A DNA stretch of 64,000 bases from Phlyctochytrium arcticum (Eukaryota; Chytridiomycota; Chytridiomycetes; Chytridiales; Chytridiaceae): positions 124,001 through 188,000 of the forward strand of contig JAHLKI010000039.1 of assembly GCA_025602905.1 (NCBI GenBank). Reading direction: 5' to 3'. Numbering within the stretch: position 1 is the first letter of the stretch; every line of letters starts with the position of its first letter. Position numbers and translations under genes: made by a program. The notes below the pieces were generated by a model. The model saw nothing but the letters and a program-made list of their open reading frames with translations. It did not search any database and was not told where the DNA came from. Shown piece after piece: positions 21,900 to 33,310 of the stretch.

Positions 21900-22530
21900 C
21901 TTGCTGCATTTTGTTTGCGCTGTGATTCGGGAGGTAGTTCTGCATGCAATGCAACTACTTCTGGGAGTGATCAAATGTCCCAATATCTCTTACCTTGACC
22001 AACGTGGTCCCTTTCAAGGCAGGTTGTATGTGGGATGAGACGACGTCAAAAATGAAAGCACCGTGTGACACGTCTGTCGCGTAGTTGTGGTACTGCTCCC
22101 AGCGGTAGTCTAAAGATTATAACAGGACGCAGTGTCCAGTGTGCCTCCCGGCGCCCGGTAAGTCAACTTACAGTTTCCGCCGGACTGACCCTCCGCCCCT
22201 CCAGCTACAGACGGGGCGCATTTTGGTTTGATGCATCGGAAGGTCCAGGCAGCTAGTGCCGTCAAATTTGGGCGACTGTCAGCGGAAGTATCACGTAGAG
22301 CGTTGAACTTCACTTCTAATATGAAGCTAATACTTCCCACTTCTTGAATATGACCGCATGGAAAAACAGCCAGAGCCAAATGATTGCGCAACAGTATTCT
22401 GTAGTCGTAACGCCAGATTCGGCGCGTGGGAAAATCGTGGGAAGAATCTTGCGTGGTTTTTGGATTACAGTGTTTTTTTACGATTTAGGGTGGTCAAGAA
22501 TGGAGCGTTGAAGCTACCATTGGACATTGT
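21900..22530 (-). CDS. unresolved small spliced gene (tentative)
   Basis: On the minus strand, several stretches look coding and are bounded by good splice signals. One encodes YRWEQYHNYATDVSHGAFIF to TLVK, between an acceptor near 22112 and a GTAAGAG donor near 21994. An upstream stretch contains LRDTSADSRPNLTALAAWTF. Possible starts lie near 22505-22525 (MSNGSFNAP). I could not find one exon chain that keeps the frame from start to stop, and I do not recognise the product. Boundaries are approximate; RNA evidence would be needed to settle the model. Confidence 0.3.
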
Positions 22531-22783
22531 CTGACCAAACTCATTGCGACTCTACATTTCTATCATGACCACCTTCCTTCGTGTGAAATGAAGTTGGTCC
22601 GTTCCCCCACAATCCTCGATACCAGTAATTATGTGCTCCAAGATATTGGAGCATGTCAACTGCGGGAACAAAATTGGATCGGTTCAATATATGCTCATTT
22701 TAAAGCTGCCTCTAATCTTCTTAGGCAGGAATATTTCAGGAATGATTACTGTGTTAAAAAAACACAAGATGTAATCATCCTCA

Positions 22784-24208
22784 TCAGTCGTCTATCACTC
22801 TTATAAGTGCGCTACGTTTAAGAGAAGGAGCAACTGGCTCACGACGAAAAGGCTTAACCTCATCAATGTGAATTAGTATGTTGCGGGCGGTAGGTTTAGG
22901 CGTGGGAAGGAGGGGTATGGAGGTATTGATATCGCCTTGTACTTCGTCTTTCAGATGCTTTATAGGCATTAATGAATTCTGCGGTGATGAACCCATTTCT
23001 ACTTTCCTGGGATTATCTTCAGGCTTGAGCTTCCATCGTTTCCACCTGGCGGGTCCGAGCTGCTCTTCCGAAAGATCTTCATCGTCTACCACTATGACCA
23101 GTGCGCTACGGTTATGACGGGGTTGGATAACCGGTTCGCGACGAATGGGCTCCACATCATCAATCTGCACAAACATGCGACGAGATATGGGGAGAGGACG
23201 TGTCAGGTTTTTCATATCTTCATCCACTTCTTCCATTTTTGGAGGATGGGCAAAAATTGGTGAAACCTGCTTTATAGCATCTGCCTCTTCTTTCTTGAGT
23301 CTATTATCCTCTCTAAGTTTGCGCCGTTTCCACCTGGCAGATCCCATCTGCTCTTCAGAGAATTCTTCGTCCTCTACCACTATCACGAGCGAGCTACGAT
23401 GAGGTGATGGTGCAATGCAGTTGCGTCGTACCGGCTCAACATCATCAATCTGAATGAGTATGTGACGGGCAAGAGGTTTTGGCGCGGGCAGGAGGGATGT
23501 AATGGGATTGTAAAGTTTGGTAATTTCGTCGGAAGTAAGATCAATAATTTCGGGTGTGGGGGTATTAACGGAAAGTTGTGCAGGTTTAAGCACTCGAGTG
23601 CTCCGCCTCACACCTTTCATCAACTCTTTCTCTTCCTTCTTTTCCTCTTTCGCTTTGATAATGCGCTTGGCTGATGTCTCCAGTTCTCCGGCCTCGGGGC
23701 CCCCGGGGCCAAAATGAGCATCCCCAAATGGACGGGCCCGCGCAGCTCTTATACGTCCTTTATCCACAACAATCTGTTGTGTCTGAATATCAATCTCGTC
23801 ATCATCAGGAAAAGCCCTCGCGTATTTGGCACATATCTGATCCCAAGCACTTTTCAGCCGAATTTGGGATTGCAAGCGCTGATCACTCAAAGATGCAGCG
23901 CAAGGCGGTGGTTGAGGAGCGGCTGCTTTGATGGGTTTTGCAGGAGTTGCGGAAGATTCACCAACGACACGCCTAGGTCGTCCGCGGCCACGACGCACAG
24001 TAATACACGCTTCGGGCTCGGGCGTGGCGGGGCAGAGTGTTTTGAGGGAGGACGAAGATAGGTAGCTAGTCAGCGGCGTCTTATGTGCAAGCGTAGGAAA
24101 AGGTCCTGCCCGCTGACCGCGAGGTATTGTTGGCGGGGGTGTTACTGGTGGATGCGGGATGGGAGTTGGAGTCGACGGATCCTCCCGTCGGCGTTTTCGA
24201 GCAGGCAT
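22784..24208 (-). CDS. Scm3/HJURP-like nuclear protein with three internal repeats, 474 aa
   Basis: Single exon; the first ATG gives MPARKRRRE. N-terminal third: basic NLS-like start, Pro-rich stretch, AT-hook-like RRGRGRPRR, then KSAWDQICAKYARAF followed by DEIDIQTQQIVVDKGRIR. That last block resembles the Scm3/HJURP pattern (Trp-Asp-x-x-x-x-Lys-Tyr ... Asp-Glu-Ile-Asp-Leu ... Ile-Val-x-Asp-x-Gly) of centromeric histone (CENP-A) chaperones. From about residue 245 to the end come three copies of a 60-70 residue repeat: QIDDVEP-RR-, a basic PSPHRS-type segment, VIVV-DEE--SEEQ-G-ARWKR-KL. The third copy is truncated after VIDD at the stop. The D/E-rich repeats could be SUMO-interacting-type or histone-binding segments, but this is speculation. 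The centromere assignment rests on one motif. Confidence 0.6.
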   Translation of the reverse strand: MPARKRRREDPSTPTPIPHPPVTPPPTIPRGQRAGPFPTLAHKTPLTSYLSSSSLKTLCPATPEPEACITVRRGRGRPRRVVGESSATPAKPIKAAAPQPPPCAASLSDQRLQSQIRLKSAWDQICAKYARAFPDDDEIDIQTQQIVVDKGRIRAARARPFGDAHFGPGGPEAGELETSAKRIIKAKEEKKEEKELMKGVRRSTRVLKPAQLSVNTPTPEIIDLTSDEITKLYNPITSLLPAPKPLARHILIQIDDVEPVRRNCIAPSPHRSSLVIVVEDEEFSEEQMGSARWKRRKLREDNRLKKEEADAIKQVSPIFAHPPKMEEVDEDMKNLTRPLPISRRMFVQIDDVEPIRREPVIQPRHNRSALVIVVDDEDLSEEQLGPARWKRWKLKPEDNPRKVEMGSSPQNSLMPIKHLKDEVQGDINTSIPLLPTPKPTARNILIHIDEVKPFRREPVAPSLKRSALIRVIDD

Positions 24209-24556
24209 CCTCGGCCCAACACGGCGGCGGAGTAGCGCCAAGCGTGTATATATGCCCCGGGGTTCCTATTCCTGTCCTTGTGTTGCTAGTAATCGGTGCC
24301 TATATAGGACTGGAAGCCTGCGATTGTCTGCTAGTTTCGCGCTGAGCCTGCTTTCGCGGTCAAGTTTCGCGGAGCGGACACTTTGGCGAAAGTGGCGCAA
24401 CTCAACCTGTATGTCACCGATGCCAGCTATGAAATCCTATACCCAGGCCCAGGTCTACTCCATTAATCTTCCTGAGAAAGCCGTAAGGATATAGGGGACC
24501 TGCCAAAGGTTTTTTGCTACAGTCTCTTTTGGTTCATTTGGTACCCACGGTGCAGT
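24209..24556. other. divergent promoter region
   Basis: 348 bp between the Scm3-like gene (minus) and aldose epimerase (plus). No coding evidence. A TATATAGG sequence occurs near 24300. Confidence 0.4.
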
Positions 24557-25942
24557 ATGCCAGTCAAGCACACCACCATTCCTAGTGCTCCCAATGACTT
24601 TCACATCTTTGAACTGTCCACCTCAAAATCTCCTATCACTCTCCGTCTGCTGAATTATGGTACATCAATGACCCACCTGTTTGTTCCCGATCGCAGTGGC
24701 AAATTGCGGGACGTGGTGAGTGAACATGATCATTGGAAGCTGCTTGCTGTCATTAACGTCAAGATTTGATTGCTGAAGATTCTTGGGTATGATGATCCCC
24801 ACATGTATATAAGTCATCCCAGCTACTTTGGGGCCACAATTGGACGGGTGTGCAATCGCATCACTCACGGTCATTTTTTCCTCAACAACCGCGATTATAA
24901 TCTGCCTGTGAATAATCCTCCCAATCATCTCCACGGTGGAAACGTGGGTTTCGACAAATGCTGGTGGGTGGGCGAGGTCTTGCGAGAAGAGCCTCCAACG
25001 GTTGCAATGAAGTATACGAGTCGGGCCGGGGAGGAAGGATATCCAGGAGAGCTTGTGGTTATGGTTACATTCACGTTGGAGGGACATGAAGTGGTGGTGG
25101 ACTATTCGGCAAGGCTGACTGAAGCAAATGACCGAGCATTGCAAACCATTGTGAACCTTACGAGTCATCCATTCTTCAATCTCTCAGGATACACTGGCAA
25201 TGACAAATCAGTTTTGGATCACACAGTCCATATTCCCCATCCTATTGGGTTCTTGGACATGACGGAAAATCAGTTGCCGACAGGGAAAGTCGTTCCAATC
25301 AAAAATCTCGGCCAATCTGCAGACGCCCTCCATAAGGCTCTAGACTTTACGACCGCAAAATCGCTCGGGCAAGATTTATTGCACGTCCGAGCCTTCAGAG
25401 GCTATGACCATTTTTATCTGCTTCGACAGATCCGGTCCAATGTTACTCCTCCCGCCGTAACGCGCAGTGTCTCACCCGTTGCTTTGTCTCCCCCCTCCTC
25501 CTCCGCCCCAACCCCTTCCAATTTGCCATCTTCCCCTGTTCTTCCACGCACATTCCCGAACCCAAGTGCAGTTAGTCCTACTCCGCACCCGCTGCAATCG
25601 TCAGCCCCTCCCCCACAAACGCAACTAACACAGACAGCCGCGACTGTCACATGCCACTCCTCTGGAATTCAATTGCAAGTGCGAACGGACGCGGCGGGAT
25701 TGCAGCTGTATTCTGGAAATTGGTTGGACTCGTCCTCTCTGCCACCAAAAACAGCCCACCGCAGCGATGCGTCTTCTAGTGAAAAGGATGATCCAGAGGG
25801 ATACATTAGATATGGCGCTGTTTGCCTCGAACCGAGCGCGCCTGTCGATGCCATTAACCATCCAGCTTGGCGGGAAGAAGTAGTGCTTTCACACGATCAG
25901 GAGTGGCGTCAGACAGTTGTATATAGCTTCGGAATAAGTTAG
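24557..25942 (+). CDS. GALM: aldose 1-epimerase (galactose mutarotase)
   Basis: Interconverts alpha and beta anomers of galactose or glucose, feeding the Leloir pathway. Two exons: 24557-24715 and 24779-25942 (441 codons including stop). Landmarks: LRLLNYGTSMTHLFVPDR, YFGATIGRVCNRI with the catalytic-region Arg, NHLHGGNVGFDK (substrate His), VNLTSHPFFNLSG (second His), GYDHFYLL, and the C-terminal LQLYSGNWLD and GAVCLEPSAPVDAINHP (catalytic Glu). An insertion of about 65 residues, almost purely Pro/Ser/Thr/Ala (RQIRSNVTPP to QTAATVT), sits between GYDHFYLL and the next beta strand. It is an unusual low-complexity loop for this family. Confidence 0.95.
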
Positions 25943-26205
25943 ATGCATTGACACGTTCTATATAAATATGTGTAGTATATACTTTACGTCTAGGAGATCT
26001 CTGGTAAGAAGACAATACCCCATAGTGTCAACTCCTTGGTCGGCAATTTTCCGCAAACGCGGCTGCGCACCAGTTATTGCAATAACTGGTGCTCCTATAC
26101 CTATAGCCCGATACCAACGGGCTAAACGTGATAACTCTAACCACTCTCCTGAACGCATCCCCGCGGAGGAGCTCCCCTTGGAGAATCGTCCCCTGATAGT
26201 TTGGT

Positions 26206-29200
26206 CTACTTAAGGATTTCCTGGGCCCGAAGTGCATGGACAGGCACTTGCAGACTACAAACTACAGCTCCCGCCAGTGCAACATCTTCATCTTCATCAC
26301 ACACCATGGCCTCAACCGTGTTCCAAAATTCAAAGTGGTCAGGGGCGGGGATGTGCGCGTCGCTCAGTCGTGCCAAAGACTGTGCCGCGGCCAAGCGAGC
26401 GTCTGGGGAGGGTGGTAAGCTTGAATCGGGCGATGTCATAATTGAGCTGCGCTTCAAAGCAGCAATGTAGCGGGAAAGTGATCGGTCTCGGTCTGATGGA
26501 GACAAATTGTCGTAGGCGTGTCCTAGCGCATGTATTGCGTGACCGTATAGAACATCATCAACTGTGCTATGTGTTTGTATCTCGGCAGCCTTGAAGAACT
26601 CAGTCGCGACAGAGGAAGTTGGTTGCGAAATTTGAAGGAACCGTGGGAAAATCACGCTGGCTAGTTGGGCGGGTTTGACTAGCTCGACCGCATTTTCTCT
26701 TGCATGGAGTTGCGAGAGTAGGCCAGTCAATGCGGTCACAGAAAGAGGGTTCTGTAGGTCAGACAACCAATTTAGCGCGCCGTTGACAACGTCCGGATTA
26801 GAGTCAGCTAAGCGGCGTTTCAGTACGGTTGAGGGATCTTGGGCAACAGAAAGCTCCCAATTGACGAAACTGCTCGTCAGCAGAGGGATTCCGAATGGAA
26901 AGTGCATGAGATCCTTCACTGCGCTGGAATGCTCGAACTTGCATTCAATGGGTATGCTTGGGTCTAATCTGTGCAGTGCGGATAGGATATCAAGATACGC
27001 AGCAAGCGTCACAGCGTTTTGGGCAACTTTGGAAAGATCAGAAGAGGACATACTGTTGCTCAGCCATGGTACTTTTACCGCCACTGATGATAAATACAGA
27101 TGTTCTCAATCATTCGGGAATTGGTGAAAAACATCACGACCACTTACCCTTCGCTACATCTCCTACTGTGAATCGTTTGCTCAGATCTTTCAAAACCAAA
27201 AGATTTCCGTGAATATAGTTGGAGTCTCCTCCTACCAGGTCGGTTGCTACCATCACAAATGTTTCAACGAGCAGATCGATACGGGCGAAGCGAACGAAAC
27301 AACTGGCAGCCAGTTCACGAACATGCCACAACTTGGACCGCTGTGCAACCACCAGCAGTAGCTTCGCTAACTCAGCAGCACTACCCTCTGGTGCTGAAGC
27401 GCTCATATCGGTGGGCGCATCCAGCCGTGACAACAGAGACAAGACCGGATACTGACCCCCGGGAGGTGGCAACGTGCCTTGACCCATTCTGCGCAACTCC
27501 TCCAAGACTTCAGCACAAAGGTGCAGCCGCGGAGAAAAGAATGTGTCTAGATTCCGGGATACTCCCACTTTTATTGAATGCTGTGCGTCACCAGCGAGAA
27601 AGCGTGAGATGACACTTGAGAATAGGACGCTGCTAGCGTTTCGGACGTGCTGTCTAGAACCATTAATGGTCAGCCAGCGAAAAGATTGCCCATTATAGTT
27701 TTAACCTACTCTTTGGATCGCAACCCATCAAAGCAAACGACAAGCATTTCTTCCAAAGGTATCATATGCCCGGTTTTGGCGTCTTTAACCACCCAGAGGA
27801 GCATGTTTAACGCATTGACCTTGGCTCTTTCGGAGGTTGCTTTCTGCACCATGCCTACAAACTTGGCCAAGATTGGACGTAGAGCAGCGTCTCGAGCGGC
27901 AGGTTTCGGGAAAATGCCGTTCAAAACCGAGAGCAATAAACGAGCTAAACCGGCGTGTCGCTCATCATGACGGATGATGCGTGTATCGTCATTGAGCATC
28001 GAAAGCAGGTCCTAAAACTTGCTGATAAGCACACCAGTGGCATCTGAAGACGAGAAGGCAACTCACATCCAACGCTTTTTGAGGAAATGCTTGCAGAACC
28101 TCATCACTCGATCCACTTAGGATCCCACAAAATCTCGTAAAGCCCGCCTGTGTCCAATTAGCAGCCCCCCAATGGCGAACTTCCAGCAATATTTTCATGA
28201 GTAGATTCCCGACGCCTAGAACCAGACTTCTACTTTCCGCCGCCTGTTGCACATCGCCCACATTAGCATACTTTGCCAGTACTGTCACCACGTCGACTAG
28301 AATTGCCCCTCCCGTTTTCAAGGTACGCCAGGCACATGCAATTAGCGTACCACGCAGGTTACCATTGTCTCCTTCCCAATCCGCATCGTCGTGATCTACA
28401 TCACCAATCTCCAAAAATTGGGTCTTCTCGAAAAAATGTAACGCGCCATCGCAAGCACGGATCAAAAGCGTAACGAGAGAGGAAAGAAAGGGGAGGGCAG
28501 CAGCAAAAGTGGCTGCTGTCATAGATGGAAATGCATCCCGACATATGTACGATAGCGACTCAATGACACCATGAATGGTGGGTGCAACGGCCTGAAAATC
28601 AATCTCATAGGCAGAAAGTGCCATGTCGAATGCGGATAAAAGCTGACGAGCGGCTGGGACGAGGAGAATGAGACTCTTTGTAAAGTGGCCGGCAATATAC
28701 GCAGGCACAGACACTCACCTTCTTGCTCGTGGAAGACTTTTTCTGGAAATAAGCGTCGATCAACAAGCCCTACTAACCTCCACACCATGCCGCCTCTCAA
28801 CCTCGTCAAGGTCTTGATATCTCGGATTAACGTATTGGCCGTAGATCTGAGCCGGGCATGTTCCGCCGCTAACGCATTTGTATCTGCATACGTTTTCAAC
28901 CAGCCAAATGCCAAATCCCGGCATAACTCAAATGGGGAATGTATCACGCACTGTATGACAGATACAGTGGCAACATTTACCATCTCAGATTTGCTCGCAG
29001 CGGGATACACTGAGAAGAGGGTATGCAAGAGCGACAGCCTAAAAAAAATGGCGGAATGAGCCCCCAATGGATCCAGATTGTCGATCGCCCCCCGGGTCAT
29101 GCGATCCATAAGCGTAAATGCCAGTCGTCGAGCATCCTTCCGTTTACTCAGTCGTACATGTTTGTAAAATTTGCGAGTCAGCGTCAAAACCCCTTCTCGA

Positions 29201-29511
29201 AATCCATTCGAGGGATTGACTTGTGCCGATGTCTCCAGAAAGTAGCAGAAGTGATCGACGAGGAGATCGATAGGTTCGTCAAGCTGGAGGGAAGAAAGGA
29301 ATATGTGGTTGGCAATTGAGATCCGAGCAACTTCTGAGCGGTGGCATAAAGCGTTTCTTGTAAAATCCGTATTTTCACGGTCACAAAAGTCCTTTGTGGT
29401 CCGCTCGCCCAGGAATGCTTCGGCGTCAAAGTGCTGGCCTCGCATTGCCGTTTGCCGTAAAAGGGCTCCAGGTGAAATTGTGTGTGGGGAGCAAAAGATT
29501 TTGACAGTCAT
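26206..29511 (-). CDS. TRM732: THADA/Trm732-family HEAT-repeat protein, 1017 aa
   Basis: In yeast Trm732 partners the methyltransferase Trm7 for 2'-O-methylation of tRNA position 32; THADA is the animal homologue. Exons 28719-29511, 28067-28653, 27710-28011, 27148-27653 and 26206-27071 close in frame. The DUF2428 region is recognisable: GNLRGTLIACAWRTLKTGG, then LLEVRHWGAANWTQAGFTRF and RHDERHAGLARLLLS, the counterpart of the family RRSAG block. HVRNASSVLFSSVISRFL follows. The rest is helical HEAT-like repeats. At 1017 residues it is shorter than yeast Trm732 (about 1400), mostly at the N-terminus, so the true start could lie further upstream (beyond 29511), though the next 180 bases to the G-alpha stop contain no obvious exon. 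Confidence 0.85.
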
Positions 29512-29699
29512 ATCAGGTTTGACACGGAGCGAGCGGAGCTGCGCCGTTATGGAAGGTTTTTCTTTCTATCTACGACAATTAATTCATTATAAGAACATCT
29601 TTAAGAACAAAACTGAAAGATAACTAAAAAAAAAGAGCAAGGTATCAAAAAAGACTGCTGTTGCAGGGAAAGGAGTTGTTTTGAAGACCTATGTGGGAT

Positions 29700-31096
29700 C
29701 TACAGATATCCAGACGCTTGCAGGGTCATTCGCGTAACAATTTCGCTGATGGGGATTTAGGCCAACTCGACGTTTTACAAATGCAAATGTCTTACCGAAC
29801 AGCAGATATGATAACTTTCATATGCTTGGTATCAGTGCTTGTTGTAAAGTGGGTGTAAATCTTCTTGTCGGTAGCCTTATGTTGGGCGTGGAATTTTAGT
29901 TTGAAGTATTTCCCTGCTGTTTTGAGATCGTTTGGGCCTTGAAATTCCATGAGAATTAGATTTATTATCATAGAGATGTGAGCTTATCGACCAACCTTCA
30001 AAATCGGGGAAAAACTGCTTGACCGGGCTTGTTTGAAGCTTCTTTTCAAAAAGGTCCAATTTGTTCAAAAAAAGCAATATATTGACTTTTCTCAGCAATG
30101 GATGATTGGAAATCGACTCGAAAAGAACTAGTGCATCCAGCATGCGATTCACAGTAGGATCTTCTGCAAGCATTTGATCGTAGGAGGCAAGTGATGAAAT
30201 GAAAAGAATGGCGTGGATCTGGTCTTCAAAGTACGGTGCCCAGAACAGACGGTCGGAGCGTTGCCCACCGACGTCAAACACTCGAAATACACTCTTGCCC
30301 ATATCGAATCTCGTCTCGCTGATTTCAGATGTCCGATGACGCGTAAATAATATATCTGTGTATAGTGGCCAATTTCGTGATTAGAGAAAGCATACATGAC
30401 ACGGTCGAGATATGTAGAAATACCTTCGTCTGAAGGTATGAATGCTGGATCAGATATGCGGTCAATCGCATTAAAAAAGCTGAACAAACGCGTTAGCTTG
30501 CGAACCGAGCTCAACTTTGACCGGAGAACTCACTAATCCGCGGTGTCCTGAATAAAAAACTCGTTGCCGCGGGTATACATCTCCCGAATTCCCTCATCCT
30601 GCCAAAGTTCTTTGACTGCATTTGCAACTTTTGGGGGAAGCGTGCCAGCATCACGAAGCGAATCAGCGGACGACCTTATCAACTTCCGATTTGCCTATGA
30701 TAGACATGAATGGCATAAGCATTTGTATATAGCCAAAATTTGTACATTCAGGACCTCACTCTGCGGCAGTTGACAAGGCACGCCAAACTTATCCTGGGCG
30801 GCGATCAACGCCACCATGGACTCCAGTACGTTCTCGTAAATCCGCCTACGAAATTCCTTCCGTTCCTCGTCCGGAAACCCATTGCCGTGCAAAATTTTCA
30901 TTTGTTTCAGAACAGTGGTTTTCCCTGAATCGGCAGAGCCCAAGAGTAACAACTTCGGGCCTTTGACCGCGTGTATCTCTATCCGCTCCCGTTTGAGTTG
31001 TTCGTCAATGTCATTTGATATTTTTCGTGCCTGGCGCCTAGGGTCGTAAAAATATGTCAGAAATGTTCAGATGATCGATTTCCACCCGCCCCCCAT
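29700..31096 (-). CDS. heterotrimeric G-protein alpha subunit, divergent
   Basis: GTP-binding signalling subunit. The proposed first exon is tiny: ATG at 31096 encoding MGG, spliced at GTGGAA to RQARKISNDIDEQLKRERIE, giving an N-myristoylatable MGGG start; this exon is the least certain. The P-loop reads LLLGSADSGKTTVLKQMKI (usual form GAGESGKS). Switch I reads LFTRHRTSEISETRF, keeping an Arg-x-Arg-Thr but losing the Thr-Gly-Ile that follows in canonical subunits. Switch II is FRVFDVGGQRSDRLFWAPYF, with the catalytic Gln present; NKLDLFEKKL is the NKxD motif and TTSTDTKHMKVIISAVREIV the TCAT-like region. It ends LQASGYL. Several introns lie on the minus strand. The altered switch I suggests unusual GTP hydrolysis or receptor coupling (inference). 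Confidence 0.9.
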
Positions 31097-32108
31097 CTCA
31101 TATAACGCGCAGCCAACCAGTTGCTTTGCACTACTGCTTATCAAACCCAGGTCCCCTCGATAATAGCTCCACTCCTGCTCCATATCAACAGTCTTTCTGA
31201 GGTACAAGGCTATATTTTCCGATAGACAATGTACGTCGATGCTTCCCTTGTGGAAATCCTTTGGATCGAAGCCGGCGTTTGTGGGTCAGTATATACACAC
31301 CTTTGGGCAGCAGTCTCCGATTCCATTCTTATTAAAAGGTCTTGGAGACAGATGCGGGCACTTCACCGGTTCGCTCTCCCTGTCGTCTTTCGGAAGGAGT
31401 TGACACCCCTACTTCCCCAACCGACTAGTTGTGTTCAGTCCTTCTGACTTCTTCTTGGAGGCCGGCGTTGTCTCAGAGTTTGCGAAATTGTCGTCACGAC
31501 AAGACTGGATAATCAGCGCTCCGCTTTCTGCTTCAACTGCTTGAGGATAAGACTTTCCTATTGCACGATTAACGATTGGTGACTTTGCTAGTTGAAATCT
31601 CGGTAGCTGAGCAGCTCAAGGCTGTAAAGTCCAGGCGACGATCCGAGGACGTGGCCGTGTTAGGGCTGGACCAGGATCTCGGCGACGGTTCCGGCGGTAG
31701 GCGGTGTGGTCAATTTTCCTAAAGAACCTTTCAGACATGAAGACATGAAAAAAGGACGGATATTGGCATTCCCATTGTGACAGGAAAGCACGACTTAGAA
31801 GAGATGCGCATTTCTCTCTTTCTCCTTGATGCTCGAGGAAAACTTATGGAAATCACATATAGTCATCCCTGACCATATGTCCGGTTTTGTGCTAGTACAG
31901 TACCAAGTAAAAGCGACCATATATCCCATGGTAAAGCCGGACGGCCTTGTCCCTTTGGTAGACCAATGTCCTACAGATTTGCAAATTCTGTTTCTCGAAG
32001 AAGTACGGAAAATTGGTATAAATAGCATGGGTACATATACATGTGAATGGCGTGCTTGCTCTCAAGATTGTGGACATGGAGTGTGATGGCACAAGACTCA
32101 TGGGGGTA
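31097..32108. other. 1-kb gap, no supported gene
   Basis: Region upstream of the G-alpha gene and downstream of the BAG gene. A plus-strand frame from about 31829 (MLEENLWKSHIVIPD to 32086) is open but has no recognised relatives and no clear promoter. I see no other structure. Confidence 0.4.
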
Positions 32109-33310
32109 TCACAAACTTGCGTTCGCTTTTTCTTTGAGGGAATCAATCTCGTCTAGCTTGCTTTGAACAAACCTAACGGCCTCCTTTCGCGTGGTACGAG
32201 CTCCTTCTAGTTCCGGGGGGCAAATGACACTATCGATCTTGAGAAGGCACTGCAGCAGAAGCTCGGAACACTTTGCATACAGATCGCGTAATGGTTTCGG
32301 TTGACCTGAGTTCTCCGATGATGATTCCGGCTTGGCAGCAATGAAAGCTTTGACCTGATTTACGTAGTCATCAACGACGGGCAGTACCGTGTTGCGCGCG
32401 TACTCGAGATGTGTGTTGAGTTTCTCGACGAGTTGCTCCTCTTCTGAAAGCTGCGGTTGTGGTGTGGGCGAGTTGCTGTGATGTGGGCTACTGGGAGACG
32501 GCGAGCTGGGGGAATAACGCGATTGCTGGTGATTTGAGGCAGGGGCCGGGCGATGCAGGTTTTCATGATTTCGCTGGGGCACATGATCTCGATGGTCGCG
32601 CTGATGCTGTGGTTGATGCGAGTGGGCAGGGCGCTGAGGAATTGGCTATTAAGGATGGATTAGGACCCAATGTGAATATATACTTGTCCTAGTCACATAC
32701 CGAGTTGTCACCAATCATCATGATCTTTGACCCCGTTCGCACCCCATAGTCCGCTAAGCTCGCTCGAGGGTCTTTCATGATGGCTAAATTTGCCACAAAA
32801 AATCGAAATTAGTATGCGCCGGGAGAGTCTGACAGAATAACAGTATCCGGCTTGGTTTCCATACCAAACGGGCCCGTCCAGTCTCCGTCGTCCATAGCGT
32901 CATCATCCATTAATCCCCCGTGCGCAAAACTCCCAACAGTGGACATTATGCCATCCCACCACGATCCTGGCTTTCCTTTCTGACCCATGTCTTTAGTACC
33001 AGCATCATCTAGACCGGTACAGTCATGAGTTTCCAAAGGCCATCAAATATCCCATCCAACAGTCCAAAGTAGAAAGAAACTGTAACAGGGGAAATCACCA
33101 AATATTACGATATCTACCTCCCCCATGCAAAAGCTTGATGTTTTCGACAGGCACTCTTGATCCTTTTGCGCATTTCTCCAAGAGAGTACCAAGAGTAACT
33201 TGGCGAGCCCAGCCGTCTCGGGAGCGATCACCCGCACGGGCTGCTCGATCGGCCTCCTCGTGGAAACCCACTTCAAAGCGGCGACCGTTCCAGGTTACTA
33301 TTACTGACAT
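32109..33310 (-). CDS. ubiquitin-like/BAG-domain co-chaperone
   Basis: BAG-family nucleotide-exchange factor for Hsp70, with the UBL-BAG architecture of fission yeast Bag101-like proteins. Four exons. Exon 1 (ATG at 33310) starts MSVIVTWNGRRFEVGF and begins the ubiquitin-like fold (TLGTLLEKCAKGSRVPVENIKLLHGG). Exon 2 is an acidic, Gly-rich linker with GSWWDGIMSTVGSF. Exon 3 completes the UBL (MKDPRASLADYGVRTGSKIM). Exon 4 has a His/Gln/Pro/Ser-rich disordered stretch, then the BAG helices: LVEKLNTHLEYARNTVLPVV, LRDLYAKCSELLLQCLLKID, RKEAVRFVQSKLDEIDSL. Junctions keep the frame. The split of the UBL by an inserted acidic linker is unusual and worth checking against RNA. Confidence 0.88.

Noticed and set aside
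24665..25168. 167-codon minus-strand frame opposite aldose epimerase
   Set aside because: Antisense shadow of a gene with clear family motifs on the plus strand, with no protein character of its own.
26675..29400. Plus-strand frames of 100-150 codons opposite THADA
   Set aside because: They mirror the coding strand of a well-supported gene and have no independent features.
31829..32086. Plus-strand frame MLEENLWKSHIVIPD to 32086
   Set aside because: No recognised relatives, no promoter and no splice partners. It ends next to the BAG gene stop and could be a chance frame, so it is not listed as a gene.
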